Positions 37,705 to 47,337 of a stretch of 64,000 nucleotides of DNA are shown here, in pieces. Position 1 is the first letter of the stretch. Every line of letters begins with the position of its first letter. A model generated the notes under the pieces. The model was not told where the DNA came from. It worked only from the letters and a program-made list of their open reading frames with translations, and made no database searches. The stretch is from Anaerolineae bacterium. GTDB lineage: Bacteria > Chloroflexota > Anaerolineae > Aggregatilineales > Ch27. The stretch covers positions 124,001-188,000 of the forward strand of contig JABLXG010000006.1 of NCBI GenBank assembly GCA_013178165.1, read 5' to 3'. The position numbers and the translations under genes are program-made.

Positions 37705-38640
37705 CTATGGCGGTGACAGCGGCGTCAGTGTGACTCCCTTTCGGAGCGCTTCAACCTGCGCCCGTGTGCCAAAAGCCGTGCCCGGCAGGCTTGCCGCCGC
37801 CGCGCCACAGGCTACGCCCAGCGCCGCCGCGTCCGGTAGGGCTTCCCCCCGGCACAACCCGGCCACCAGCCCGGCTACCAGCGCATCACCGGCGCCAATG
37901 GGATTGTGCTCGTCCACCTGCGGTGGTCGCAGGCGCCAGGCCTGACGGCCATCCGAAAGCACCGCCCCGGCCCTGCCCAGCGAGATCAGCACATGCTCCG
38001 CCCCCAGCGCATGAATGGGCTGGAGCGCTTCCGCTGCCCGTTCCGGCGTTAGCATCAGTCCCGTGATCTGCCCGGCCTCATCCAGGTTCGGCTTCACCAG
38101 CCACACGCCCGCAGCACACCCCAACCGCAGCGGTTCCCCGCTGCTATCCAGGATCGCCCGCGCCCCGGCTTGCTGAATCACCGCAATCAAATCGCCATAG
38201 AATTTGCTGACCACGCCCGGCGGCAGGCTCCCAGCCAGCACCCACCAGTCGCCTGGCCGGGTCAGTTCCTGCACCCGTGCCAGTAGCGCCGCCTGTTCCT
38301 CAGCCCTGATCGCCGGTCCTGGTTCATTCACCTTCAGGTAACGGCCCTGTTCGGCAGCCACGATACTGACATTCGTGCGCGTCTCCCCGGCGATCCAGAC
38401 CAGACTGGTAGCAATATCCATTGCTCCCAGCATCCCGGCCAGGCGCTGCCCCGTTGACCCACCGACGAATCCCAGTGCACAACTCGGCACCTCGAGCGCC
38501 GCCAGCGCCCGCGAGACATTGAATCCCTTGCCTCCAGCATCGACGGCGCTGCTGGTCGCCCGCAGCACAGTGTCAAATGCAAACGCTGGGACAGTTAATT
38601 CCCAGTCCAGCGCCGGGTTCAGTGTCACCGTAAAAATCAT
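37705..38640 (-). CDS. 1-phosphofructokinase/tagatose-6-phosphate kinase-type PfkB kinase
   Basis: 311 aa. The start MIFTVTLNPALDWELTVPAF is diagnostic of the FruK/LacC/PfkB-1 branch. DAGGKGFNVSRALAALEV is the substrate loop, and NPIGAGDALVAGLVAGLCRG contains the anion hole and catalytic Asp. GGGGAGG precedes ATG 38640. It phosphorylates a sugar phosphate such as fructose-1-phosphate; no PTS or fructose gene is adjacent, so the in vivo substrate is open. It is divergent from dinB with 48 bp between start codons. Confidence 0.88.
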   Translation of the reverse strand: MIFTVTLNPALDWELTVPAFAFDTVLRATSSAVDAGGKGFNVSRALAALEVPSCALGFVGGSTGQRLAGMLGAMDIATSLVWIAGETRTNVSIVAAEQGRYLKVNEPGPAIRAEEQAALLARVQELTRPGDWWVLAGSLPPGVVSKFYGDLIAVIQQAGARAILDSSGEPLRLGCAAGVWLVKPNLDEAGQITGLMLTPERAAEALQPIHALGAEHVLISLGRAGAVLSDGRQAWRLRPPQVDEHNPIGAGDALVAGLVAGLCRGEALPDAAALGVACGAAAASLPGTAFGTRAQVEALRKGVTLTPLSPP

Positions 38641-38670
38641 CGCCGACCTCCCCTGTCCGGTCGCCGGGAA

Positions 38671-38679
38671 TGGTACAAT
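38671..38679 (+). promoter_or_regulatory. Extended -10 element just before dinB
   Basis: TGG-TACAAT (38671-38679) ends only 9 nt before ATG 38689. The predicted transcription start falls within about 3 nt of the start codon, suggesting a leaderless or nearly leaderless mRNA. Confidence 0.5.
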
Positions 38680-38688
38680 GAGAAGCGT

Positions 38689-39891
38689 ATGCCGCGCAAA
38701 ATCCTGCACCTCGATCTGGATGCTTTCTTCTGCGCCGCCGAAGCGCGCCGCGATCCCGCTCTGCGTGGCCGCCCGTTTGTCATCGGTGGGCGCCCGGAGC
38801 AACGCGGCGTTGTGGCCTCCTGCTCCTATGAGGCGCGCCATTTCGGCGTGCGCTCGGCCATGCCGATGGCCCGCGCAGTGCGGCTATGCCCGGACCTGCT
38901 GATCCTGCCCCCTGACCGGCAGTTGTACCATCAGGCGTCCGAGCAGGTCATGACCATCCTGCGCAACACAACCCCGCTGGTCGAGCAGCTGTCAATTGAC
39001 GAGGCTTTCCTGGACGTATCGCTGTTGGCCGAACCGCCTGAGTCAATTGCCCGTCGCCTGCAGGCGGTGATCAACGCCGATCTTGAGCTGCCGGTATCGC
39101 TGGGAGTGGCTTCCAACAAGCTGGTCGCCAAGATCGCCAACAACGTTGGTAAGGCTGAAGCCAGCCGCCGGTCAGCTGGCCCGCCCAACGCCATCCGGGT
39201 GGTCCCGCCCGGCCAGGAGGCCGCCTTTCTGGCTCCGCTGCCGATCACGGAACTGTGGGGCGTTGGCCCCAGGACAGCGGCACGCCTGACCGAACTGGGC
39301 ATTCACACCATTGGCGACCTCGCCGCCTGGCCGGAAGACGATCTTGTCCACCGCTTCGGGGCGCATGGCCGCGCTCTGGCAGCTCACGCCCGTGGCCTTG
39401 ACGATCGCGAGGTAGAGACCGAGCACGAAATTCGTTCGATCAGCCGGGAAACGACGTTTGACCGCGACGTAGCCGATGGCGCGTTGCTCCGCCGCACCCT
39501 GCGCCACCTCTGCGATGAGGTGGGCCGCCAGGCTCGCCGGGAAGGGCTGGCCGGCACAACCGTCAAGATCAAGCTCCGCTGGAGTGACTTTACCACGCTG
39601 ACCCGCCAGATAACGCGCTCAGCGCCCACCGATCAGGACGATGAGATTGCCGCTGCCGCGCTGGAGTTGCTTGACCGCCACTGGCCGGGTGGCCGGCCGG
39701 TGCGGTTGATCGGAGTCGGTCTGAGCGGATTCACCACACCTGCCCATCAACTGAGCCTGTGGGAAAACACAGCTGAGACGCTGGAAAGACAGCGCCTGCA
39801 GGCCGCCCTGGACGCGCTCCGCGACCGCTTTGGCGAGCACGCTGTCCAGCGCGGCAGCGATCTCATCCGCCGCCCGCGTCAAAAGAAATGA
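38689..39891 (+). CDS. dinB: DNA polymerase IV (Y family)
   Basis: 400 aa, error-prone translesion polymerase. The catalytic acids are in ILHLDLDAFFCAAE and SIDEAFLDVS; the latter with LGVASNKLVAKIA defines DinB. The thumb-region motif ELWGVGPRTAARLTELGIHT and the little-finger domain (ISRETTFDRDVAD) follow. QLSLWE near the C-terminus is a beta-clamp binding motif. No SOS box is visible in the short upstream region, and no RBS precedes ATG. Confidence 0.95.
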   Translation: MPRKILHLDLDAFFCAAEARRDPALRGRPFVIGGRPEQRGVVASCSYEARHFGVRSAMPMARAVRLCPDLLILPPDRQLYHQASEQVMTILRNTTPLVEQLSIDEAFLDVSLLAEPPESIARRLQAVINADLELPVSLGVASNKLVAKIANNVGKAEASRRSAGPPNAIRVVPPGQEAAFLAPLPITELWGVGPRTAARLTELGIHTIGDLAAWPEDDLVHRFGAHGRALAAHARGLDDREVETEHEIRSISRETTFDRDVADGALLRRTLRHLCDEVGRQARREGLAGTTVKIKLRWSDFTTLTRQITRSAPTDQDDEIAAAALELLDRHWPGGRPVRLIGVGLSGFTTPAHQLSLWENTAETLERQRLQAALDALRDRFGEHAVQRGSDLIRRPRQKK

Positions 39892-39914
39892 GGCTGCTCA
39901 CAAGCGCAGCCTCA
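39889..39914. terminator. Hairpin between convergent dinB and pstB
   Basis: TGAGGCTGC (39889-39897) pairs with GCAGCCTCA (39906-39914), 9 bp with an 8-nt loop. It begins in the dinB stop codon and could end transcripts from both sides. Confidence 0.5.
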
Positions 39915-39948
39915 GCAGGATGGCACTATCCTGTGACAACGACAGGCT

Positions 39949-40740
39949 CTAGCCAAAGCGCCCGGCGATATAGTCTGCTGTGCGCGGATCGGATGGCATC
40001 GAAAAGACCTTGTCCGTCCGGTCAAATTCCACCAGCTCGCCCGTACGCGACTCGTCCGTGGTGAAAAACGCGGTGTAGTCGGAAACGCGCCGGGCCTGCT
40101 GCATGTTGTGCGTCACGATCACAATGGAATAGTCAACCACCAGTTCCTTCATCAGATCCTCGATGCGCTCGGTGGCGATCGGGTCCAGGGCGGAACAAGG
40201 CTCATCCATCAGGATCACATCCGGTTCGACCGCCAGGGCGCGTGCGATGCACAGGCGCTGCTGCTGCCCGCCAGAAAGCGCCAGCCCTGACTTCTTGAGA
40301 TCATCCTTGACTTCATCCCACAGCGCTGCCTGGCGCAGGCTTTGTTCCACAATCTGGTCAAGCGTCCGCCGATCCTTGATCCCCAGCACGCGCGGCCCAT
40401 AGGCCACGTTGTCATAAATGCTCTTGGGGAACGGATTCGGCTTCTGAAACACCATCCCGATCCGCCGCCGGATTTCCACCGGATCGATCTCCGGGCGGTA
40501 GATGTTCTCCCCCCGGTAAATCACTTCCCCTTCAACACGCGCTTCCGGAATCAGGTCGTTCATCCGGTTGATCGCCCGCAGGACGGTGCTCTTGCCACAC
40601 CCGGACGGTCCGATGAAAGCCGTGATCTTGTTGCGGGCAATCGGCATGGTGATCTCACGTACGGCCAGCTTGGGGCCGTAGAAGACGTTCAGATGCTGGA
40701 TCTGGACGGCATAGCGGCCGTCGCCATTCGATGACATCAT
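39949..40740 (-). CDS. pstB: Phosphate ABC transporter ATPase PstB
   Basis: 263 aa. Walker [10 protein letters not shown], signature [16 protein letters not shown] and Walker [14 protein letters not shown] are all canonical, and [17 protein letters not shown] and [20 protein letters not shown] are PstB-specific. It energises high-affinity phosphate uptake with PstA and PstC. ATG 40740 is preferred to an upstream TTG, with GGAG 9 nt upstream. It is the last gene of pstSCAB; no phoU follows. Confidence 0.95.
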   Translation of the reverse strand: MMSSNGDGRYAVQIQHLNVFYGPKLAVREITMPIARNKITAFIGPSGCGKSTVLRAINRMNDLIPEARVEGEVIYRGENIYRPEIDPVEIRRRIGMVFQKPNPFPKSIYDNVAYGPRVLGIKDRRTLDQIVEQSLRQAALWDEVKDDLKKSGLALSGGQQQRLCIARALAVEPDVILMDEPCSALDPIATERIEDLMKELVVDYSIVIVTHNMQQARRVSDYTAFFTTDESRTGELVEFDRTDKVFSMPSDPRTADYIAGRFG

Positions 40741-40781
40741 CAACCATTACTCCAGAGCTTACGATGCACAGTTGAACTCCC

Positions 40782-42215
40782 CTAGCTACGCAGCCGGTTG
40801 CTGACCCGCTGGCGCAGGATGATGGCCACCGAATTCAGCATCAGCAAAAGCGCCAGCAGCACGATGATCGCCGCCGCTGCCAGATTGCGGAACTCCTCCT
40901 GCGGGCGCGCCGTCCACTGCCAGATCTGGATCGGCAGAGCAGTGAATTTGGAAAACGGCCCGGAAGGATCGACAAAGATCACCGCCGACGCGCCGATGAC
41001 GATCAGCGGCGCGGTCTCGCCAATTGCCCGCGACATCGACAGGATCGTTCCGGTCAGGATGCCGGGCAGCGCCGCCGGCAGCACCTGATACCAGATCGTC
41101 TGCCACTGAGTTGCGCCCAGCCCGTAGCTGGCATCGCGGATGGATTGGGGCACAGCCCGGATCGCCTCCTGCGCGGCAATGATGATCACCGGCAGGATCA
41201 GCAGCGCCATCGTCATCGCAGCAGCAAAGATCGTGCGCCCGTTGGCTTCATTAATACCAAACAACGCCCCGCTGGAGATGGGCGCCAGCGCCCGCACGAA
41301 GATCGCCAGCCCCAGCAGGCCGTAGATAATCGAGGGCACCCCGGCCAGATTGCGGATGTTCGTCTCGATCAGCCGCTCCAACCAGTTGCCGCTGTGGGCA
41401 TACTCCTCCAGGTAGATCGCCGCACCCACACCCAGCGGGAAGGCAATGATCATGGTCAGCGCCATGATCCACAGCGTCCCCAAAATGGCCGTACGGATGC
41501 CGGCCAGTTCCGGGTAAGAAGACTGCGTGCCGGTGATGAAAGCCGTGTTGAGCCACGAGTGTGACTTGAGCTGCGGGTTGGGCGGGTTTTGTGCCGCCAC
41601 CAGCGCCTGGAACTCCGCCTCGATCCCGGCATAATCGAACAAAGTGCGGGAGAGTGTCCAGCTCTTGAGGATATCCAGGCCAATCACATCATTGAGCACA
41701 CGGGCATACAGGGCATCGTGAGTCAGATTGGCGCTCAAGATAGCCGTCTGTTGCTCGAGGCTCAGTTGCGAAATAGTCATGTCGGCGGTTTCGGGCGGCA
41801 GGGTCGCCCCAGCCAGGGCTTCGCGCAGCGGTACGCGGGTGAAGTCCTCCGGTTTAACCCGGCTCAACTCGTCGCGCATGATCACCGGCACACGACGCGG
41901 GATATACAGCGCGAGCACCCGAGCCAGATCGTCATTCCCCAGCGCCTCCAGCGGCCCCTCAACCGTGACTCCTTTCGCCTCGCTCAGCGCTGCCAGCACT
42001 TCCGCTTCGGAGTACTTGCTGGCGACAGCGATGGTACCAAAGGTCTCGTCCGCGACATTGGCGAAGAGCGCCAGCAATGCCAGCAACCCCACAACCAGCG
42101 ACGCAAGGAAGAAGACCTGCCAGCGCCTGGCCCGACGGTGACGCCGGAGCAGGCCATCCAGAAAGGCCTGTCCCCCCGGCACAAACGACTGCCGATCCTG
42201 AACCTGTTCGCCCAT
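40782..42215 (-). CDS. pstA: Phosphate ABC transporter permease PstA with large insertion
   Basis: 477 aa, much longer than the usual 280-300. After the first membrane helix (about residues 35-55) a roughly 175-residue extracytoplasmic region (about 58-235) precedes the canonical permease core. The core has [40 protein letters not shown] and the EAA loop [20 protein letters not shown]. It starts 1 bp after the pstC stop. The insertion does not resemble a known domain to me. Confidence 0.93.
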   Translation of the reverse strand: MGEQVQDRQSFVPGGQAFLDGLLRRHRRARRWQVFFLASLVVGLLALLALFANVADETFGTIAVASKYSEAEVLAALSEAKGVTVEGPLEALGNDDLARVLALYIPRRVPVIMRDELSRVKPEDFTRVPLREALAGATLPPETADMTISQLSLEQQTAILSANLTHDALYARVLNDVIGLDILKSWTLSRTLFDYAGIEAEFQALVAAQNPPNPQLKSHSWLNTAFITGTQSSYPELAGIRTAILGTLWIMALTMIIAFPLGVGAAIYLEEYAHSGNWLERLIETNIRNLAGVPSIIYGLLGLAIFVRALAPISSGALFGINEANGRTIFAAAMTMALLILPVIIIAAQEAIRAVPQSIRDASYGLGATQWQTIWYQVLPAALPGILTGTILSMSRAIGETAPLIVIGASAVIFVDPSGPFSKFTALPIQIWQWTARPQEEFRNLAAAAIIVLLALLLMLNSVAIILRQRVSNRLRS

Positions 42216-42216
42216 C

Positions 42217-43425
42217 TTACTGATAAACCTCCCGGAAGCGCGCCGTCACCGCCCGGCTCAGGATGTTCAGCGCCAGTGTAATCACAAACAGCAACAGGCC
42301 GATGGCAAACAGGCTGTTGTAATCGATCGAGTTGTAGCTGATGTCGCCACTGCTGATGCGCACAATGTGGCCGGTCATCGTCTCCGCACCCGCAAACAGG
42401 TTGAAGGTGAACTTCGGCCCTGCCCCGGCAGCGATGGAGACGATCATGGTCTCGCCGATGGCGCGGGAAACACCCAGAATGAAGGAAGCCACAATCCCTG
42501 ACAGCGCCGCCGGTACCACCACCCGCGTCACTGTCTCCAGGCGGGTGGCCCCCAAACCGTACGATGCATCCCGCAACGACTGGGGCACTGCCCGCAGAGC
42601 GTCTTCGCTGATCGAAGCTACCGTCGGGATGATCATGATCCCGACCACAATCCCGGCTGAAGCGGTGTTGTAGATCTCCACAACCTCCACGCCAAACAGA
42701 CTGCGCAAGAGTGGCGTCACAAAAGTCAGGGCAAAGTAGCCAAAGACCACTGTCGGGATGCCAGCCAGCAGTTCCAGAATCGGCTTGAGCACCGCCCGCG
42801 CCCGCGGACTGGCATATTCTGACAGGTAGATCGCTGCGCTGAGACCAAGCGGGATGGCCACCAGCATGGCCACTGCGCTGATCATCAATGTAGCGTTCAG
42901 CAGTGGCAGGACGCCGAAGCTACCCAGTTGAGGCATCCACTGCGTGGAGGTCAGGAATTCGCCCAGTGTGACACTATCAGCCCGGAGAATGTCCACTCCC
43001 GCTGTCAGCGGCGCCGCAAGCGTACCATTGATCGCCCGCTCCACAGTGATTGTCCCCGCAGTGGCATCAACGGCGACAACACGCATCTCCTCGTTCACCA
43101 CGCGGATGATCTCGCCTGCTTCAAACGGCGTCCCCGCGCCGGAGATAGCCAGCTCTGTCGCGGTCGCCGTGATCGGCTCTCGCAACGTCTTGAACGAATC
43201 GATCCAGGTCGGTGGGGTGAAGAACAGCAGCGCCTCGCTGCCCAGCACCACCACAATCCCGATCGTGGTGAAGATGGAGATGACGCCGCACAGCAGCAAC
43301 AGATGCCTGATCACCCGTTCCCACAGGCGCGTCCGCTGATGCAGGGCTGAGCGTTCACGCGCTGCCTGCCGGTTCAATGCGGTTGCGATGATCTCACGCT
43401 TTTGCAGCGTTGCCTGCTTTTGCAT
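42217..43425 (-). CDS. pstC: Phosphate ABC transporter permease PstC
   Basis: 402 aa. Six membrane helices; the first (about 38-60: [20 protein letters not shown]) is followed by an enlarged loop (about 70-150) before the transport core. Core motifs are [40 protein letters not shown] and the EAA loop [19 protein letters not shown]. Somewhat longer than the typical 300-330 residues. It forms the channel with PstA. A strong hairpin separates it from pstS. Confidence 0.94.
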   Translation of the reverse strand: MQKQATLQKREIIATALNRQAARERSALHQRTRLWERVIRHLLLLCGVISIFTTIGIVVVLGSEALLFFTPPTWIDSFKTLREPITATATELAISGAGTPFEAGEIIRVVNEEMRVVAVDATAGTITVERAINGTLAAPLTAGVDILRADSVTLGEFLTSTQWMPQLGSFGVLPLLNATLMISAVAMLVAIPLGLSAAIYLSEYASPRARAVLKPILELLAGIPTVVFGYFALTFVTPLLRSLFGVEVVEIYNTASAGIVVGIMIIPTVASISEDALRAVPQSLRDASYGLGATRLETVTRVVVPAALSGIVASFILGVSRAIGETMIVSIAAGAGPKFTFNLFAGAETMTGHIVRISSGDISYNSIDYNSLFAIGLLLFVITLALNILSRAVTARFREVYQ

Positions 43426-43482
43426 CGAGCTACCCTCGAGAGTTTGCAGCTAGCTAATCCAGCGCATAAAGACACACCACAC

Positions 43483-43509
43483 GGGAAGGGACGCTGTACG
43501 TCCCTTCCC
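43483..43509 (-). terminator. Intra-operon hairpin between pstS and pstC
   Basis: GGGAAGGGACG (43483-43493) pairs perfectly with CGTCCCTTCCC (43499-43509), 11 bp with a 5-nt loop, no T-run. It probably limits read-through or protects the pstS message so that more binding protein than permease is made. Confidence 0.6.
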
Positions 43510-43538
43510 CCGTCAACCTTTACAGCAATCCGTTGCTA

Positions 43539-44501
43539 CTACGGCACAGCCAGCCCCATCGCCTCAAGCCAGGTTTGCCTGGCGGCGTTGAGCGCCTCCG
43601 CGTTGGCCGGGAAGTACCCCACATCCCGAATCTCTTCGTCCACATGGGTCAGGTAGTAGGCGATGAACGCCGCCACCTGGGGTTTCTCCTGCATGATCTC
43701 CGCCGTGCTGTACAGGAACAGTGGCCGCGCCAGCGGATACGTGAAGTTGTCCACCGTCTCCGCCGTCGCTTCGACCCCTTCAATGCTCAGCACCCGCAGC
43801 ACGTCAGCATTCTCCTGGTAGTACGCATACCCGAAGAACCCTACCGCATACGGACTGCCCAGCACCCCCTGCACCAGCACGTTGTCATCCTCACTCAACT
43901 GCACGTTGCTCGCCGACAAAATCGGCCCCTCATCCTTCTCAAACACCACTTCCACAAAGTAGTCGAACGTCCCACTATCTGTCCCCGGAATGAACCGCAG
44001 TATGGGCTCCGCCGGCCACTCCGCACGCACATCCGACCACTTCTCCGCTGTCCCGAAAATCTGCGCCAGCTCCGCCAGCGTCACATCATCCACAAAGTCA
44101 TTCGTCGCACTCACCACCACCGCCAGCGCATCCGTCCCCACCCGGAACTCCAACGGCTCCCGCCCGTTCGCCCGGCACGCCTCAACCTCGCTATCCTTGA
44201 TCCGCCGCGACGAGTTGGCAATGTCCGTCTCTACATTCACGCAGAACCGCTCGATCCCGGCCCCGCTCCCAATAATGTCAATCGTGATGTTCCCGCTGTA
44301 CCCCTCGTCACGAAAACGCTCCGCCATCCGCTCGCTCAACGGCCCTACCGTCGAACTCCCCGCCGTCAAAATGTCACCCACTACCCCCAGCGGATCGACC
44401 TCCGGTAGTGTCACCTCATCACCACCCTGGGCGAAGACACTCATCAGGGGAACCAAAAGCGCCAGCATAAGAACAATCGCGACAGTTCTAAGCATCCGCA
44501 T
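43539..44501 (-). CDS. pstS: Phosphate-binding protein PstS
   Basis: 320 aa. A signal peptide (residues 1-about 24, LMLALLVPLMSVFAQ) leads the mature binding protein. LTAGSSTVGPLSERMAERF and IIGSGAGIERFCVNVETDIA match the phosphate-binding loops, and FIPGTDSGTFDYFVEVVFE is another. ATG 44501 is chosen because AAGGA stands about 10 nt upstream; the earlier ATG at 44510 touches the RBS, and the ORF could run to 44546. No lipobox Cys is seen, so it may be released or held in a cell-wall space. Confidence 0.94.
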   Translation of the reverse strand: MRMLRTVAIVLMLALLVPLMSVFAQGGDEVTLPEVDPLGVVGDILTAGSSTVGPLSERMAERFRDEGYSGNITIDIIGSGAGIERFCVNVETDIANSSRRIKDSEVEACRANGREPLEFRVGTDALAVVVSATNDFVDDVTLAELAQIFGTAEKWSDVRAEWPAEPILRFIPGTDSGTFDYFVEVVFEKDEGPILSASNVQLSEDDNVLVQGVLGSPYAVGFFGYAYYQENADVLRVLSIEGVEATAETVDNFTYPLARPLFLYSTAEIMQEKPQVAAFIAYYLTHVDEEIRDVGYFPANAEALNAARQTWLEAMGLAVP

Positions 44502-44565
44502 AGTATCCATATCCTTATCAGCAGACCGAACAGTTATCAGTTGCAAAGTTCGACTTCCGAGCGTA

Positions 44566-44593
44566 CTTATAACCTGTCAAGGTGAAGGGTCAA
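44566..44593 (-). promoter_or_regulatory. pstS promoter
   Basis: On the minus strand: TTGACC (44593-44588), 16 bp, TATAAG (44571-44566). Direct TTGAC repeats overlap it and may bind a phosphate-responsive regulator. Confidence 0.6.
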
Positions 44594-44729
44594 CAAAGCG
44601 CACTTTAAATCTGTGTACCAGTGTCTTCACCTGCATTTAACACACCTTATGCTTTTGCCCCCCACTGCTGGAATAACAACACCATACCACCGCCACATTT
44701 GGCGGCAATGAATCGGTGGCAGCGTTAGC

Positions 44730-44758
44730 ATGACAGACTGCCATGACCTGTGTAGAAT
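44730..44758 (+). promoter_or_regulatory. gnd promoter
   Basis: ATGACA (44730-44735), 17 bp, TAGAAT (44753-44758), about 84 bp before the gnd start. Confidence 0.5.
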
Positions 44759-44841
44759 CTCCTGCGCCAGACCTGCCAGAGAGTGATAACAACCGGCAGT
44801 GGCGGTCCATGCGAACATTGAGCACCGGGGAGGCGATCCAG

Positions 44842-46245
44842 ATGACCGAATACGCCATTGGCATGATCGGGTTGGGTGTTATGGGCGCCAACCTGGCTCG
44901 CAACTTGGCCCGTCATGGCTTTAGCGTGGCCGGTTACGACCTCGATCCTGCCCGGCGCGAGGCTTTCGACATGCATCGCTCCGAGGGCCAGATTGCCAGC
45001 TTTGCCGATACTTCTGGGCTTCTGAACGCGCTGGCGCGTCCGCGCCGGATCATCCTGCTCGTGCCTTCCAGCGCGGTGGATTCGGCCATCGCCTCGCTCA
45101 GGCCAGGCCTGGACCGAGGCGATTTGCTCATCGACCTGGGAAACAGCTTCTTTGGCGATACTGAACGCCGCTCCGCCGAACTGGCGGCACAGGGGCTGCT
45201 GTTCATGGGCAGCGGCATTTCCGGGGGGGAAAAGGGCGCGTTGCACGGGCCGTCGATTATGCCGGGCGGAACGCCGGAGGCTTATGCCCTGATCGCCCCC
45301 GCCTTTGAGGCCATCGCCGCCCGCGTCAGCGGTGAGCCATGCGTGGCTCATTTGGGGCCGCGTGGTGCAGGTCACTACGTTAAGATGATTCACAACGGGA
45401 TCGAGTACGGGATCATGCAGGCTATCGCCGAAGCCTATGACCTCCTCAAGCGCGTGGGCAGTACTACATCGGAGGAACTGCAGGCGCTGTTCAGTGCGTG
45501 GAACGCTGCTGAGCTAAATTCCTACCTGATCGAAATCACCGCGACCATCTTTGCCCGCCGCGATCCCGAAACCGGCCAGTATCTGGTCGAGTTGATCCTG
45601 GACGAGGCGCAACAGAAAGGCACGGGCAAGTGGACCAGCCAGAACGCCCTCGATCTGGGGGTCCCCGTCCACACCATCAACGCCGCAGTCGATTCGCGCA
45701 TCATCTCCGCCCTTAAGAGCCAGCGCCTGGCCGCGGAAGCTCTGCTCCCAGGTCCACAACCCCAACCGCCACTGGATCGCGCTACCTTTATCGAACAGGT
45801 ACGTCAGGCGCTCTACGCAGCCATGCTGTGCGCCTACGCTCAGGGCCTGGCCCAGCTGCAGGCTGGCAGCCAGGAGTACGACTACGGCTTGAACCTGGCC
45901 GAAATCGCTCGCATCTGGCGCGGCGGCTGTATCATCCGCGCCGCCCTACTGGAGGATATCCGCCGCGTCTACGCCGCCGATAGCACCCTGCCCAACCTGC
46001 TACTGGCGGAGCCATTCCGCACGCACATTCTGGAGCGCCAGGCTGGCTGGCGGGCGGCAATCCAGACTGCGGTGGCCAATGGCATCCCGGTTCCAGCCCT
46101 GGCGCACTCGCTGGCCTACATCGACGCTTACCGCAGCGGGCGGCTCCCCGCCAACCTGACTCAGGCCCAGCGCGACTACTTCGGCTCCCACACCTATCGC
46201 CGGATCGACCGCGATGGCGTTTTCCACACCGACTGGGAAGCCTGA
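44842..46245 (+). CDS. gnd: 6-phosphogluconate dehydrogenase, decarboxylating
   Basis: 467 aa, standard dimeric form. It oxidises 6-phosphogluconate to ribulose-5-phosphate, CO2 and NADPH. The Rossmann motif is IGMIGLGVMGANLARNLARH (residues 6-25); GSGISGGEKGALHGPSIMPG and YVKMIHNGIEYGIMQAIAEA carry the catalytic Lys and Glu; IWRGGCIIRA is in the C-terminal helical domain. GGGGAGG lies 8 nt before ATG 44842. No zwf or pgl is adjacent. Confidence 0.96.
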   Translation: MTEYAIGMIGLGVMGANLARNLARHGFSVAGYDLDPARREAFDMHRSEGQIASFADTSGLLNALARPRRIILLVPSSAVDSAIASLRPGLDRGDLLIDLGNSFFGDTERRSAELAAQGLLFMGSGISGGEKGALHGPSIMPGGTPEAYALIAPAFEAIAARVSGEPCVAHLGPRGAGHYVKMIHNGIEYGIMQAIAEAYDLLKRVGSTTSEELQALFSAWNAAELNSYLIEITATIFARRDPETGQYLVELILDEAQQKGTGKWTSQNALDLGVPVHTINAAVDSRIISALKSQRLAAEALLPGPQPQPPLDRATFIEQVRQALYAAMLCAYAQGLAQLQAGSQEYDYGLNLAEIARIWRGGCIIRAALLEDIRRVYAADSTLPNLLLAEPFRTHILERQAGWRAAIQTAVANGIPVPALAHSLAYIDAYRSGRLPANLTQAQRDYFGSHTYRRIDRDGVFHTDWEA

Positions 46246-46288
46246 TTCGATCATTGCTGTGGGGCCAATCACGGATGGACAGGCTGCT

Positions 46289-47182
46289 ATGAATGGGCAG
46301 ACCAGGCAACTGCGCGACTGGCAACCGGAACATCGGTTTCTGATCGGCATCGATTCAGACGGCTGTGTGTTCGACACGATGGAGATCAAGCACCGGGAGT
46401 GCTTCATCCCCAACACCATCCGGCACTGGGGCCTGCAGCCAGTCGCCCGGTATGCACGGGAAACCGCCGAATTCGTCAACCTGTATTCGCGCTGGCGCGG
46501 GATCAACCGCTGGCCTGCGCTGGTAATGGTACTTGACCTGCTGCGAGAGCGCCCGGAAGTCCAGCGCCGCAACGCGCATATCCCAACGGTCGACATGTTA
46601 CGAATCTTCATCCAGCAGTCGCGCCATCCCCTCAGCAACGCTGGCCTGCGTGCTTTCGCACGGGAGTACCCCAGCAACGGAGAACTGGAGACAGCCCTGG
46701 CCTGGACCACCAGTGTAGATGACACGGTAGCGGCAATGGTCAAAGGCGTGCCACCCTTCATCGCTGCCCGCGATTGCCTCGCAGCGCTCCATAGTTGCGC
46801 CGATCTGATCGTAGCCTCAGCCACTCCTACGCCCGCCCTGGAACGCGAATGGCAGGAACACAATCTGGCTCAGTTTGTGCGCTTTATCTGCGGCCAGGAG
46901 ATCGGTACCAAAGGGCAGATCCTGCAACTGGCCGCTGCCGGCAAGTACCCCGCCGACCACATACTGATGATCGGTGACGCGCCTGGCGATCGTCAGGCGG
47001 CGGAAGCAGTCGGTGCATTGTTCTACCCGATCACACCCGGCGAAGAAGAACGTTCCTGGGAACGTTTGACCGGCGAGGCACTACCACGTTTCTTCAACGG
47101 AACGTACGCAGGCGATTACGCCGCCAGCCTGATCGCGGAATTCGAGCATCGCCTGCCGGATACACCACCCTGGAACCGCTGA
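46289..47182 (+). CDS. HAD-superfamily hydrolase
   Basis: 297 aa. Motif I FLIGIDSDGCVFDT (nucleophile and acid Asp), motif II VASAT, motif III Lys in GTKGQI, and motif IV LMIGDAPGDRQAAEAVG are all present. A large helical cap lies between motifs I and II (about residues 35-170). It is probably a phosphatase for a small phosphorylated compound. The position 43 bp behind gnd hints at a sugar phosphate, which is inference. ATG 46289 is preferred; an in-frame ATG at 46214 would overlap gnd by 32 bp. Confidence 0.8.
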   Translation: MNGQTRQLRDWQPEHRFLIGIDSDGCVFDTMEIKHRECFIPNTIRHWGLQPVARYARETAEFVNLYSRWRGINRWPALVMVLDLLRERPEVQRRNAHIPTVDMLRIFIQQSRHPLSNAGLRAFAREYPSNGELETALAWTTSVDDTVAAMVKGVPPFIAARDCLAALHSCADLIVASATPTPALEREWQEHNLAQFVRFICGQEIGTKGQILQLAAAGKYPADHILMIGDAPGDRQAAEAVGALFYPITPGEEERSWERLTGEALPRFFNGTYAGDYAASLIAEFEHRLPDTPPWNR

Positions 47183-47273
47183 CCCGCTGATCTTCACCAT
47201 GTCCAAATCCGGACAAACCTGCTAAAGTTGGGGCGGCTCTGAGGGGGAGTCATAACAAGCCGCAAAGCAGGAC

Positions 47274-47302
47274 TTGCTTTAGAACTTTTGTTCGTATATA
47301 AT
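47274..47302 (+). promoter_or_regulatory. Promoter of the heterodimeric ABC exporter
   Basis: TTGCTT (47274-47279), 17 bp, TATAAT (47297-47302), about 35 bp before ATG 47338. A short dyad TGTCC-N6-GGACA lies at 47200-47215 upstream. Confidence 0.7.
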
Positions 47303-47337
47303 GTGACATCTGGTTTGTCGCAGCAGAGGGGGAACGC

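Larger units (their letters stand above)
44502..44841. other. Divergent intergenic region pstS/gnd
   Basis: 340 bp without a convincing gene. It holds the pstS promoter (minus, 44566-44593), the gnd promoter (plus, 44730-44758), and a small hairpin CCGCC/GGCGG at 44690-44705. CTGTCAA (44574-44580) and GGGTCAA (44587-44593) lie over the pstS promoter and resemble Pho-box half-sites, but their 13-bp spacing differs from the 11-bp period known from E. coli. Confidence 0.5.

Noticed and set aside
43533..44408. 291-aa plus-strand frame opposite pstS
   Set aside because: Arg/His/Pro-rich, no RBS; pstS on the minus strand is unambiguous.
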